A stretch of DNA of 64,000 bases from Bisporella sp. PMI_857 (GCA_021307315.1 JAJSPD010000092.1:62001-126000), one strand, 5' to 3'; counted from the stretch's first letter, positions 34,337-46,486 are shown. Program-made: numbers and translations. Notes: generated from the sequence alone by a model not told the origin.

Positions 34337-36718
34337 CTAGTTCCAGGACCTACTGCTCTCCACATGCGTTGCCCCAGACTTCTCCTCTAACTCAGTGCGT
34401 CTCATCATAACCCTCAACACAGTCTTCACATGGCCACACCCCGTTATCGTCCCTTCCACACTAGCCAGCAAATACGCCATCTTCATTGCACTCTTAATCT
34501 GTCTCCCATTCAACTCACATTCCGCCAATGTATTCAAATTCTGTTCATCGATCGAGGATCCACCTGGTAATTTCGCCACAAAGTTGGCCCAGACTTTACG
34601 GCGAGCAGCGGTGTCCAGAGCGGTGTAGTGCAAACGGATATCAGCGCGAGAGTCGAAGGCGGGGTCCATGAATTTGACGCGGTTTGTAGTAAGAATTATG
34701 ACGCCTTGGAAGTACTCGAGGTGGCGGAGGAAGACTATACGCAGACAATCAGAACTCATTCCATCCAGCTCACTCTACTCCACAATCTCTCAAATGAACA
34801 GAAATGGCGCTGTAAAACCGTAAAACTCACTAGAGACCAACTCATTTCTCTCCAAATCATGCACACTCTGTTCCTCCATAAAAACATCCGCCTTGTCAAT
34901 CAGTAAAATCGCATTCCACATGGTGGCCATCTCTAGAATATCCGATAGACGTCTTTCAACTCTCTCGTCTTGGGTTCCGAGCTCACCCGCACTCATAGTA
35001 TAGAGGGGGGCTCTCATGACTTCAGCAAGAGATTCTGCTGTTAGGGTTTTGCCGACTCCTGGGAGCTCGTCAAGGAGGATGATCATGCCTTTACCTGTGG
35101 GAACAAGGGTCAATATGTCTAAGATTATATAGCGTAGATGGGAGAGGGTGGCTTACCTTTCCCGACCACGAAATCGTCGAATGTAGCGGCCGCTTTAGAG
35201 TGACTCCTTGCCAATGCGAGGAGTAGGCCTTTCTCCTCGGTGGGAAGGACGAGATTCTCGAATAAATCCTCCGTCCATTGAACAGAGCGAAGGAATTCGA
35301 TGTTCAGAAGGACTAGTACATGCCAGGGTTCATTTATCATATACTTATGGAAGAGAAATAACATACCCCATTACTTATTCTTAAAAGAATATCCCCTAAC
35401 GAACGGAAGACAAATCAACAACTGCTCATCAGACAACTTCGTGTGCTCGGACTCATCCGGGCGTGCCTTCATCGCGAGTCGGATTACCATCATAGCCGTA
35501 CTGATGAGCAGGTGGTGGAGGTAGTGGCGGGGATCTATGTGTGTTTATGTGGCCCTGGGGACCCGGGATGGGGTTGTGGGGTTTATAGGTGTGTGCGGTC
35601 GTGCTCCGGGATGGAGCATCAAGAGCTCGCAAAGATACGCTTTTGCGGAGCTTGAATTTGCAGTAGGCGAATGAATCGACCATAACTCTGCCATTGACCT
35701 AAATAGATTTTACCAAAATGAATCGGTGGTTGAGAAGGATGGGTACGAACCTATATCTCAGCCTCGTATCCCGACTCATCTTTCGTGTAAACTATCCCAC
35801 CATACTCCTGGAACGTAATGGCCTCTCTCAACTCTGCAAATCTCTTCCCCTGGAGAATCAGCTTCTCCACCAGCGCACGCTTGTCTTGAAGCATATCTAG
35901 AGGATATGCTCTTAGCTCGGTCAGCGGCATTGTGCCCCTGAACTCCGGAATCTTGACAACCATAGTACCAAATCCTGTCATCGAGCCATGTAATCAATAT
36001 GCTTGGCACTCAAAGTCCAACCCTTGCCGCTTCTATGCTGCGTCTCATCATAACTACAACTATCCTCCAGTCGCAGAACCGCGTCCTGGCCATGTATTTT
36101 GGTGAAGATGTACTCTTCCGGCTCGAAAATAGCCCAGATGTACTTGTACTCGATGACTTTGTTCTTGCGTAGATCGGCTACTTTCTCATGCATACCACGG
36201 AATTCCTCTTCGAGAAGATGGATCAAGAGACCCAGATGCTTTGCTATGTCATCGACAGAGACACTATAAGCGACAGTGAGTGCTTCCCAGCGATGATAGA
36301 AAGCCGAGAATGGTGCCTCCACAGTCAAGGACTTGAGTTCAGGCGTGATACCCGGATACCCCTTCAAGACTTTATTCAAAACCTCCTTGATCAAAGGACT
36401 CTGAATCATAATTCATTGCAGCTTCGACTCTTGTCTGAAATCTCCGTGACCTTCAGTCTTCCGCGCAAGGATGGCGTAGCCATCAGTGTCTGCAGTAGCG
36501 GTGGTAGGGGGCTTCTTCTGCGGCTCGGTAGCCCAGGTGATGCAGCATGAACAGCTTGCTTTGCCTTTCACTTCGTAGAGGTCTTTAATCTCAGGGACTG
36601 CTCCCACTTCAGTCACTGTCTCGAGAACCGGCTCGGTTGATAACTCCGCTGGTGTTTCCTTGACGTCTTTTGAGGTAGAATTCTTGTCGCCGGAGTCGGT
36701 GACTGCGATTACTGCCAT
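34337..36718 (-). pseudogene. DUF7025-type AAA ATPase, multiply broken
   Basis: Minus-strand blocks follow the order of the fungal DUF7025/AAA family. They are LYEVKGKASCSC, IQSPLIKEVLNKVLKGYPGI, KNKVIEYKYIWAIFEP, VVKIPEFRGTMPLTEL, RVMVDSFAY, LSDEQLLICLPFVRGYS, LVLPTEEKGLL, GVGKTLTAE, ILTTNRV and ECELNGRQIKSAMK. Lesions seen: an in-frame TGA at 36413, a frame loss near 35980, a stop near 35757, a shifted middle region at 35450-35700, and a TAA before the 57-nt intron near 35380. Walker A has E-L-P-G-V-G-K-T where G-P-P-G-V-G-K-T is usual. Walker B reads LLIDKAD, with the catalytic Glu replaced by Lys. The intron near 34750-34833 still splices correctly. It is a dead gene. Confidence 0.78.
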
Positions 36719-36759
36719 TGTAACAGTTTGGCTATCTTGAAAGGCCAGCAAAGAGTGCT

Positions 36760-37607
36760 ATTTGAAGACGGTTCGTGATTTTGAAAGAACCTGGTGTTGG
36801 AGATGAAATCCAAACTGGGTTCTGATTAAGGTAAAGGAACAATCAAGCAACTGCTTGGATGATACCGACCTCTTATCGGGGGTAGAAACCGTACACCAGT
36901 TTAGGTGGCGATTTGCGACTAATAATCTACGTAGATCAATGCTCCTCCCCATGCGGCGCCGAAAAGCCACTTTCTCCTAACCGGACAAGCATTGATATTG
37001 GGCCAATTGGAAGAACCCCGCTCAATGTGCTTCCTTAATAAGAACTCTCGATGAGGAGCATTCGCCGGTCGAAGCATCAATCTCAGCAGGCAAATCAAGG
37101 ACTTGAGCGACGCCACAGACACTCGTAGACCTGCATTTGAAACCCGACCACGAACTTTGGAGGCGTATGCAATCCCTTTTTCCGGTTGGAATTTACTTGA
37201 CTCGGACTGGGGTAAACTCGGAGAACAGCCTTGCTTCCTCGCTCCAATGGCTCCTTAAAAAATTGCTGTGAAATTATCTTTATTTTTATCTCTTATGTGC
37301 AGCGATGCCTAGCTTAACTTACAGCTCGTCCAATAACTCACTCGTAGCGTATAATCCTTCACTCACCCAATCCACCAAGCAACTTAACGCCGTAGCAATA
37401 CAACAATCCATTCCTGTATAGCCGATAGAATCTCGTTCTCAGTGAATCTCTCGCCCAAAAGCCCATCTCAAATGCATGTCGCAGGCCATAAAAATAGAAC
37501 CAATCGCTAGAGTAACTTTTTGCCGCCAAACCACCTTCTTTGAAGTAGGCGCGTACATTTCCTATGTACTGTTGTCCTCAATTCCTTCTTAATAAACCGA
37601 AATTTGA
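36760..37607. other. Stretch without a supported gene
   Basis: Upstream of the AAA relic and downstream of the DUF1752 gene. Only short frames, no motif. It should contain the terminator region of the DUF1752 gene, but no specific signal is asserted. Confidence 0.35.
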
Positions 37608-39286
37608 TCAACGTTTCCTCCGACTACCCTTCTCACCGTCCGATTTATGCTCCGCACTTCCGGCCCGGTCTCGTTCAAAGAGTAAAGTCAGTTGACTTTT
37701 GCTTTGTGTAAATGAACCAGTTGAATCAAGAACCGCTGTTGCTTGCACTGGCTGGACTGGCCTCTTGGCAAACATATCGGTTTTAGATGTGTCTTCAGAG
37801 TCTCGTCCTTTGCCTTTGTCCTTTTGGGAAGTGGAACCAGAGCTCGATGTGCCAGTCGGAGCAGCACCAACATCTCCCAGATTGACTTTACCAGTCGCAG
37901 CAGTCAAGGTTGGCGCAAGACTTGCGGTACCTTTGGTTTCATGGTCCAGGAGTTGTACGGCATCCAAGCCTTTCTGCTGTACTTTCACATCGGACTGTGG
38001 CCGAAGTGATCTGTGAAGAGCCCTGAAACCCCCACTGGTGGCTACCAGGGTGTTCGTGGTTCGGGATTCCTTTTTGACGCGCGAATTGGCTTCTGCTAGG
38101 AGCGTTCTCTGCACTTCGATGTCTTCAAGCTCCTTAGCGGTGAGATTCTCGGAACGTACTACTTCATTCTGCAGATTTTCGATTCGGCGAAGTTGAGTCG
38201 ATGGACCGGGGCCGCCAGACGAAACGTCTCTCTCTCCGCTTTGATTGAAAGACGCGGTGTTCACCTCACGAGGCGCACTTGGTTTTCGCGGGGGGTTACG
38301 TTTCGAGCCCGAGGTCTGTAGCGTATTTCGCTTCTTGGGTGACTTGGATCGGTCCGGGGAAGGTGAGAAGTTCTCTTGAAACGGAGATTGCTCCGAGAAG
38401 GTTGGCGGGGCCTTTTCGGAGGATGATTGTACGGTGGCAATAGACTGACCTCCTTCCGATGACGATTGCGATGTTTGGGAGCTCTGATGCCGGACTATCA
38501 CATGGCGCTTCTTCCTACTAGCAGCAACGAAGCCCCCTTTCTTCTTGCCGAATGAAGGTGATGCTTTCCTGTCAGACTTTGCGTTCTGGGAGTCTGAAGA
38601 TGGATGTTCGACAACGTGCGAGTTCGTTTGCGAATTAGTGCTGACTGAAGACGATAGATCCGCTTCGCCCTCAGATTCAGGTGGCGAGATGAAGCGTGCA
38701 GTCGGCCGTGGTTCACTCGTAGATGGACCTCCCGTCTTCTTGAGGATGGGATGTGGCATCGGCGCGGGGATTCTTGATTCTGTAGAAGACAACGTAATAC
38801 TTGGCCGGCTTTGATCTGATCGATGGAGGACGGGAGTACTTAAAGCTCCAGGTCCACGATGAGCAGTGGTCTCCTAAGATTCCAAAATTCAGTACGGCTT
38901 GGTTTTTGCGAACGGGCAGATTCATACCGATAGCGGGGTTCCTTCATCACGATTTGGAGGTCCTCGCAGTGGTACAAAGGTCTGGCCACCCGATATCTGG
39001 GCAAACAGTCGTGCAACAGTCGCACCATTTAGTTCTCTCTTTCGACTACCCCATATGCGCCACCAGTAGTTTTCCAGGCGTTCAGCTGTAGGGTCGAGAA
39101 GACGTCGTTTCGTAGTGGTATAAACTGTTGAGATCGAGTTAATTCCATCCCGACAAGGGATTTTTCTGATGTACCTTTCCAGAACTTGGCAATATCCGCA
39201 AGGTTTAATGGCGTATTGATTCTCTCAATGCTCCCTTCAATTTCTCGTGAATTAACCACGAAGCCTTTCGGCAGAATCAAAGACAT
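37608..39286 (-). CDS. DUF1752 (GATA/AreA-like) plus DUF3295 fungal protein
   Basis: Three exons, complement(join(37608..38873, 38928..39124, 39175..39286)), give 524 residues; introns of 54 and 50 nt (GTATGA and GTACAT donors) join in phase. The N-terminus MSLILPKGFVVNSREIEGSI leads to the DUF1752 signature LADIAKFWKVYTTTKRRLL...ERLENYWWRIWGS (~29-65) and GATVARLFAQISGGQTFVPL. The rest is long, Ser/Pro-rich and basic (PHPILKKTGGPSTS, RPTARFISPPESEGEAD, MFAKRPVQPV, KSQLTLLFERDRA), as in DUF3295 proteins. DUF1752 is also found in fungal nitrogen regulators but without the zinc finger here, so DNA binding is not implied. The first ATG of exon 1 is well placed; a 12-bp minisatellite lies about 230 bp upstream. 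Confidence 0.82.
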
Positions 39287-39517
39287 TTAGAACGATGCTG
39301 ACAGAAGTAGTGAAGCCCAGGCGAGAAGTACTGTGTCAGGAGCCTTCGAGGCGAAATACTTGCTTTAGAAAGAAGAAACTGCGCAATCGAGGTCTGGGTG
39401 ATGTCATGAGGAATCATTTCTGGTGAGCGAAAGAATTGTTCGATCAAAAGAAAAACGATAAAGATTCGGTCTCTTTGCATCGCAACCTGCAGCTGTGACA
39501 GTCTGAGTGCGTAGAAA

Positions 39518-39606
39518 GGACAGTCGAAAGGAAGTCGAAAGGACAGTTGAAAGGACAGTCGAAAGGACAGTCGAAAGGACAGTCGAAAGGACAGTCGAAA
39601 GGACAG
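39518..39606. repeat. 12-bp minisatellite upstream of the DUF1752 gene
   Basis: Seven copies plus a partial of GGACAGTCGAAA, one 11 bp long and one with a C-to-T change. It lies 232 bp upstream of the DUF1752 gene start, in its probable promoter or 5' leader. A diverged version of the same unit is upstream of the coiled-coil gene at 62.75 kb. Confidence 0.85.
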
Positions 39607-39901
39607 GGGACAGGGGCTAATGCGACGCGAGTTACTCTTTGTGGCAATTTGAACAGTCGATAGTCGCACGGTCTCGGAGGAAGCGTCGGAGATAATTGTT
39701 GCAGACGGGAAAGGCCCAGATCGGAAAGCTTGGATTGGCTTGGAACGAATTCCTTGACGCCGCACAGAGGAGCCCCGGGTCCTCGGTACTGACTCCCCGG
39801 ACCTTTGGCGTCGTACTTACCTCCATTCTATGCTTTAAACTCTAGACTTCTTCCTGCCATCATGACCATGCTTCATCTTGATGCATCGGATTTGACATAT
39901 C

Positions 39902-41346
39902 ATGTCTTCAATTACAACACCCTCCCCGGAGTTCAGTATCGAAGAAAGTGATGTCAGACATGTCATCAGTATTCTGTCAGTGACATTCATACTCGCCACG
40001 GTTACCGTTCCTCTTCGCTTCATCGCGAGGCAGAAACTCAAGACTCCTTTCTTCCTCGATGATTGGCTGATATTAGGCGCATCGGTACGCTGTTCACCAA
40101 AAAATTATCCTATAGTGATGCTCATTGCTTTAACAGATATTGGCTGCTGTGCCCGTGTGGGTATATGTTGAATGTATGTGTTTCCTGCACCCTTCAAACT
40201 ACGAATCCAGGAACTAAAAAGTATTCACCAAAGCCGCGTACAAACAAGAACTAGGCCGTCAGGTCGAGTTTAATGGACCAGCTGCGCAGATCAATTTTCG
40301 CAAGAAGCAATATTCTTGCGAGCTGGTTTCTGTCTTGGCAATTGTATTTACAAAGCTCTCAATTCTTGCTTTCTACTGGCGGGTCTTCTCTTCCCAGATG
40401 ATGCAGGTGCTTATTAGAATCACGGCAGGCGTGGTTATATGCGGGAGTACTGGCTTTGTAAGTCTTGACCTTTCAGGAGTCGTACCAAACGCTTCCAAGC
40501 CCTCTATATTGAGTACAGATAGCGTCTCTACTCAAGGACACTAATTCGTGGATCAGTTCATGACATCAGCAATCCAGTGCAATCCTATTCATAAAGTTTG
40601 GGACACTGTCATAGGAGGTACCTGTATTAACACAAACGCATTTCACCTTGCCAACGCTGCTTTCAATATCATTACGGACTTCAGCCTCTTGGTTCTACCT
40701 CTGCACGTTATTTGGAAGCTGCAAATATCACAGTCGAAGAAGGTCATGGTATCTTGTCTCTTGACTCTAGGTGGATTGTAAGTCTCTCCTCTCTCATTCT
40801 TAACTGTAGAGCTTTTCCCGTCTCGTCTGTATCCTTGACCAGCCTACCATCTTACCCCATATTTCCTACAACAAATCTTTAAACCTGACTTCTTGCCTCT
40901 ATAGAATAATAAGTGTCGTATCTGTTTTACGACTCTGCAGCCTCGTCCACCTTAATCTTAGGTCCGACGATGTGACTTGGGAAGTTGTCTACCCCACTAT
41001 CTGGTCAATTGGGGAAATACAACTAGGCGTGCTCTGTGCCTGCCTACCGTTCCTCCGGCCACTTTTCACAGCGAACACTCAAAAAGTTCAGGGCGATGTT
41101 TTTTCGCGCAGACAAACCCGTCGATGTAACACTCAGTCTCAGGAACTAGTGGAGCGTGATGAGAACTTCGAGGAGCCCAAGGGTGAAGTTGTCACACATG
41201 TATGGGCAGGGACTGATCAGACTGTGGAAGAAAATTGGCCAGATGAGTGGCGACAGGAGATCAGAGTAACGAGAGTCTTGGAGTGGTCGGCAGAGGAGCC
41301 AGCAAACTCTTTGGATAGAAGTTCTACAGCAATTCTAGGGGTTTAG
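39902..41346 (+). CDS. Fungal rhodopsin-domain integral membrane protein (PTH11-like family)
   Basis: Five exons, join(39902..40084, 40137..40173, 40222..40457, 40557..40777, 40905..41346), give 372 residues with all phases matching. The membrane core shows the family order: VPLRFIARQKLKTPFFLDDW, ILAAVPVWVYVELFTKAAYK, VLAIVFTKLSILAFYWRVF, FMTSAIQCNPIHKVWD, GGTCINTNAFHLANAAFNI, VLPLHVIWKLQISQSKKV, LRSDDVTWEVVYPTIWSIGE and LCACLPFLRPLF. The cytosolic tail is acidic (~70 residues). These proteins are thought to be surface receptors, but no ligand can be inferred. No lesion is seen. The + strand gene starts ~615 bp from the divergently oriented DUF1752 gene, with the minisatellite between them. 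Confidence 0.85.
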
Positions 41347-41837
41347 AAGTTATAAGCGCCGATTTTCTGTCATTGTTTTCTTTTTTGGATAGAGGATTTA
41401 AGATTCAGGTCTAGGTTCACACTCTCAAGATTTGATAGACACTGTTTGGGCAACCATAGAGGCGTACCAGAGGAATGGAAGACAAAGCCACGACCGTTTT
41501 TGTGCTCAAGCTACTCTAGGCGTTTAATTATATTAGACATGATATCCCCCACTACTTTAAAGTAAGATGCATCTTTTGTCACCGCCTATTCAAATGGGAC
41601 CAATACAAAAGCTTTGAAACTATTATCGGTCCACACTGCTTCGCTCAAATGCAGAATCCTAGTTTGTGCAGCTATGGCTTTTAAAGTACCGGTTTAAGTC
41701 GCTGCAGGAATCTCGAAAAGGAATTAAAGTGTTGAGGGAGTACAGTCCCGCTCTTAAATACTCGGCTGAAGGTACCCAAGCTTTCGACTCCCTCAGTCCT
41801 GCTCCATCCATTTACCTCGACCAAAAAACCCTCCAAA

Positions 41838-42827
41838 ATGACCAAGAAGGGTGCAGAGGAAGCGTGTGAAAGTGTGGAGATATCCGATAATATACCAAAT
41901 CCGAGTCTACCTGATCCTGGACCTGCCAGGTAAGTTATTCTCCTCTCCGCTGCGATAGCGTCAGCTGAAATGAGTAGAAAACAATGCGTCATCCCTTACG
42001 GCTGCACTTTCTTGTGCAACGAAACCTTTGCCTCCAAGAACGAGTGGAAACGACATGAGAATTCCCAACACTTCCAATTGGAAACATGGCGCTGCGACAA
42101 TGAAACCTCCGAAGAGGGTGTTTGTGCGAAGGTGTACTACCGTCGACAGTCGTTCCAAAATCATCTAAAAACGGAACATCATATGGAGGATGACGCGATG
42201 AAAGAAAAAACCGAAAATTGCCGTATCGGTCGCAATTGTCAAGCACGTTTCTGGTGTGGATTTTGTAGCAAAATTATTGGCCTGGAGAGAAAGGGATTGG
42301 ACGCCTGGACAGAACGCTTCGACCACATAGATGATCATTTCATGGGAAATCATGGTCTTAAGAAGCAATGCATCTTAGATTGGATTCCCGTGGATGGTCG
42401 CGAGCTAAAGGGAGAATCCCTCAGGGACGAGGACCATTTGGATCCTGTCTCACCATCCGGGTCTATCATGAAAGGGGATGACGAATTGCTCAAGAGCTTC
42501 AACGTCGTGATCCAAACATCTGCATTGGATACTGGTGAGTCTTCTCAAATAACCAAAGGAACGGATACTAAAGTACTCGAAACAGTCACGACCCAGCTAA
42601 CTCCCAAGGATTCTCTCCTTCATACCTCCATGTACGAGGTAGAGAACAAGACTCAAAAGGGTTGGTTTCTGAACCGAGTAACGAGTGGTGATCTGGAGAT
42701 GAACCAACTGGAGATCAGGGCTATTCGGAATTTCCATGCGGGTTCTTTGCCTAGAAGGGGCACTTTGATTTGTTGTTGCTACGTTGTATTGGCTATTATT
42801 ATGGCTCTTATACTGCTTTGGAAATGA
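41838..42827 (+). CDS. C2H2-like zinc-finger protein with C-terminal membrane anchor
   Basis: Two exons, join(41838..41929, 41978..42827), give 313 residues; the 48-nt intron has a GTAAGT donor and TAG acceptor in phase 2. After a short acidic N-terminus come cysteine/histidine clusters: CVIPYGCTFLCNETFASKNE, with WKRHENSQH, then WRC...GVC...HLKTEHH, then FWCGFC...H..DHF. These fit two or three degenerate C2H2-type fingers, as in a common Pezizomycotina family with one finger before a WRC motif. The last 20 residues are strongly hydrophobic (CCCYVVLAIIMALILLWK), a tail-anchor-like segment unusual for a DNA-binding protein. Function unknown. Confidence 0.72.
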
Positions 42828-44827
42828 TGCGTAGACGAAAGTCTCAAACATAAGTTATGGCACTTACTCCTCCCCATCCTTGCCTTAAGTCTTAGAAAAA
42901 TATGAATCACATGAAAACATCAAAGTTCTTAGGGCTCTAAAATTGACTCCAAAGACTTCTAGTCCAGACGTCCATGGTAACTAACGTAGAACTAGAACGA
43001 TTCCCTTTGACTTCCCGCTCAGGGAACCATGTTTTGAAAATTTCACGCTTTGTTCTCGCACTGAACTCGTAATTTGTTTCCCTCTCCACTACCCTATACG
43101 ATATAGCAAATATCATCTCCCCACTTCCGATTCTCCTTGGGTGTGTTGTGTTGTACGCCGCCAGTGCCAACCTTCATTGATGCCACTCATCCCACACCCC
43201 GTCATCCCGGCACAAAGGAAGGAAGAGGATCCTGTATACCCTTAGGGTCTTAGTCTCATTCGATCGCTCATCGCATCCGGGTTTCCACACCCTTGCACGA
43301 AAATATGGAAGGATTGTGGGGACTGATCACAACTCTATAACCGGTTGTTTTTTCCCGGTCTGTTGCCCAAGATTGTTGTCTTGGTATCGGATCGCTCATC
43401 TGGTGTGGCAAACTTTTGTCCATGCCACTTATAGGCTCTATTTGGATTTATGGACGTTGGAAGTCATTGGGCTTGTCATTGGCTATTGTATGATTGCGAA
43501 ATGTAGCTCTGTGTTGCTACCATTGAAGAGTGGTTTGTGCGGAGATGGAATTCGAAGAGGCGGAACAGCTGCTGGAAGACTGATGTGTAGGTGATTGATG
43601 CGCATATGCTGCGGTCAAAGACTGCTGTGTAGTGGATGTTGTGTGGTATATCGAAGTGGAGAAGCTCTCCCCCATAGTTCAGAGAGCCTTGTGGAGATAC
43701 TGGCGATACTGGAATCTGCATGTCCATCTTCTGCTGTTGCTGAGTGGTGAGAGTTGGCAGATGTTGTTTTGGCCAGCCGAATGATGTAAAGTGAGGGAAT
43801 ATTTGCTCGTTGAAAGAGTTCGTGCTTCGCCTTAGGAGGTTCGTCGATTGGGAGTAACTTGAAAAGTTCTGCCGTTACTGTTGCAAAAATCGCAAGTACT
43901 GACCGACAGTGTGTCACCCTCTGATGGCCCATGGGACGATTTGCGGGAATCCAAGTTGTTTTGATTTTTGTCGCCAATCGACAAATGTTGAATCCTTGGA
44001 GGAGCCTAAGCGCCGGAAGAGTGCTTGGTGGTATAACATTTCGAGGCAGACACGTTAGGCGGGTCTATGGGAGAGTGGAATATTGAACCTGTGACAGGGC
44101 TTACTCGTGGGAAGACCAATTCTGGGCGGCTCTTCCACGGCATCTTTGGGCAGACAGAGTGGGCTCTTTGCTCACTTGCCCGGTATCTGGGGCCTTGGAT
44201 TGTTTGCCGAGTCATGTATTTGTTATTGAGATGAACACGTCAAAGTCTACTGGGACATATTGGTTGAGAGAGGCGATTAAGTTGCTATTGCAGCACCAAG
44301 TCCACGGAGTCGAGATCTTCGCGCCTCAAGGGTCCCAGCTCCGCCACTCCTCAGCTCCTTTGCTCAGGAATAACCTGTTCTTTTGAATCTCTTCTGTCTT
44401 CTTCAATTTTCATCATCATATGATCACACCTCAGAGTTCAGCGATTCTCAGATCAGTAGCACAGCAGCGGAATTCTTCGCTCATTTAAGATGCATGATAC
44501 CAATCAATCTGCTGCGAGCTTGGAGAATGGCCCGATTAGCCCTTTTCAAGGGTTGAGGAGTCGAGTGATTGTCATGAATACAAATGTACCTTCGCTCTTT
44601 ACTATCTAACCTATTATGTTTTTGATCGACTTCTAAAAGAAACCTAGTCGCCTTCACGGGACCTTGTGAAGCGTATGGAATAAAACGACTCGGGTGCAGA
44701 AGCAGTGGATGGTTCGTGCATGATGCTGTGGGGGTCATAGCTCCAGTTTCCAGTTTGAGCATATAATACATCTTCCTATTTGGGTCATGGATCCGTCGCT
44801 AAATCCCAAGGCGTGTGATATGGACGG
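42828..44827. other. Stretch without a supported gene
   Basis: Several overlapping minus-strand frames (43476-43727, 43615-43977, 44006-44215) have no recognisable motif, no splice pattern and unremarkable composition. They could be remains of one gene but cannot be assembled. Confidence 0.3.
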
Positions 44828-44940
44828 GACGACTAGGGCTGACATGCAAGGCGACGACTAGGGTTGACATGCAAGGCAACGACTAGGGTTGACATGCAAG
44901 GCGACGACTAGGGTTGACATGCGAGGCGACGACTAGGGTC
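44828..44940. repeat. 25-bp minisatellite before the zinc-finger/TPR gene
   Basis: Four full copies and a half copy of GACGACTAGGGTTGACATGC followed by AAGGC, at 44828-44852, 44853-44877, 44878-44902, 44903-44927 and 44928-44940, with one or two changes each. The unit contains stops and is not a multiple of three, so it is not coding. It ends 63 bp before the chosen ATG of the next gene. Confidence 0.85.
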
Positions 44941-45003
44941 AGTTGGATCCAAAAAAGTATTTTCGAACGTCACCTCGTAAATTACTCTTTGGACCACCAA
45001 AAA

Positions 45004-46486
45004 ATGGTATTCCGATGTCCTGTCTGTCGCGAAAAAGTCCAACACAACAGACAGAGAGAAGTCAATGCGCACATTTTAGCAAATGAGAAAGACCCTGCGC
45101 ATGCTCCACATGCTTACAGGCTCAAGTGGTGCGTGTGCGGGCGCGGACTACAGACTCCCCAAGCACGGTCGAAACACGTTCCGACATGTGGCCGCGCGAA
45201 ACAAGAGGAAGCTACGAGATCAGGCCTTTCCATCGATAGTACGTAGTCGTAGTGCTTACAGTCGTCTTTACTAATATTTCACAGATCTCAAATCGGGCTC
45301 CGACTCTGTGGCGGTGCGTAGCCAGGCGAATTCGAGGCCTGATATCCATACGCCACTGGGCAATCTACCTCAGAGCAGCCTATTGACCACATCATCTAAA
45401 CGTCATGCTCTCATTGATGTTACCTCCATTTGTCCCAGAGTGTCGCATTCACCGTCTCCACCTCAGGTTTTGTTAGTTTCTGAGAATCTGTTCCATAATA
45501 TCAAGGTATATTTCGAAAACTCTTGTCGAAATATCGACAACCATGGGACCGTCCGCGCCCCAGATGGCACCGAGTTACTTTATGACCTATGCAACGATTT
45601 CGACTCGTACTGCTTTACCGCTACCATGCTCATACAAAAGAGCTTGTACGTCGAGTTTCGCCGCGCACTTACCAAAGCCTCTGCTCTTGTCGAACGAATC
45701 CTTCTAGTCGAGCATCCTCGAAGCTTAGCCTGCTTTCTCGAAGTGTTCATCCACCTCATACAAACCGGGCTCCCTGAGGTAACTTCCCTTCTTCGTGACT
45801 TCATCAAAGGAATGTCCGCCAAAGTCACCAGGAAGGGGCATCCTTGGGGTGAAATATGTCGGCTTCTTGGTGAACTTGACTCGGAATCTCTTGACCAGGC
45901 TATGGCACAAATTTGGAAATTCATTACAGATATTTTTGGTAGCGAACTCGGAACGTTCAATCCATTCGCTGTGTCTGTTCGTCTCGACTACATAAAGCGT
46001 GTGTACGGGAGTACAAATTACCTTGAAGAAGAACGGCATCTTCGAGGTCTCCTTGCTCAATCCGGAGGCATTCCTCAACACAAGACCCCACGGATGATGC
46101 TCAATCTAGCGCATAATTTGAACAGACAGGGATACTATCGCGAAGCGGAGGAGATGGCGCTAAAAGTCCTTGGGCTTCTTCAAAAGTATGAGATGTATGC
46201 TGGGAGAATTGTTGAAACGATAGAATCTCTGAAAATCGTTTCTCAGAGTCAACTTGACCTAGGGCATATTCTGGAAGCAGAGCAGACTATGCGAGAAGCG
46301 ATACGAATGATTGTGGGCAAGTGGGGAGAACAACATCCATGGGTCCCTGAATTCAAGAATGTTCTGGAGGGTTGGCTTCGAGGTTGGGGCCGGCATGAGG
46401 ACGCCAACCTACTTCGGGGAGAAATAGAAGAGTCGATGGGGAAGGATGACGAGCAACTAGACGGGGTACAAGGCTTGCTTTGTTGA
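45004..46486 (+). CDS. Zinc-finger-like N-terminus plus TPR-like C-terminus, unknown function
   Basis: Join(45004..45238, 45285..46486) gives 478 residues. The 46-nt intron has a GTACGT donor, a TACTAAT branch and phase 1. The N-terminus has CPVC...H...H and CVCGRGLQ...KHVPTC clusters, two finger-like metal sites. A Ser/Pro linker contains PQSSLLTTSSKRHALI, resembling the linker of the gene at 18.6 kb. The C-terminal ~300 residues are helical with TPR-like periodicity (LNLAHNLNRQGYYREAEEMA, LGHILEAEQTMREAIRMI). The open frame extends upstream of 45004 to about 44914 without an ATG, so the start is the weakest part; an upstream exon is possible. Confidence 0.68.

Noticed and set aside
39277..39765. 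162-codon minus ORF with repeats of S-F-R-L
   Set aside because: The repeated residues are the translation of the 12-bp minisatellite; the frame lies upstream of the DUF1752 gene start and has no domain.
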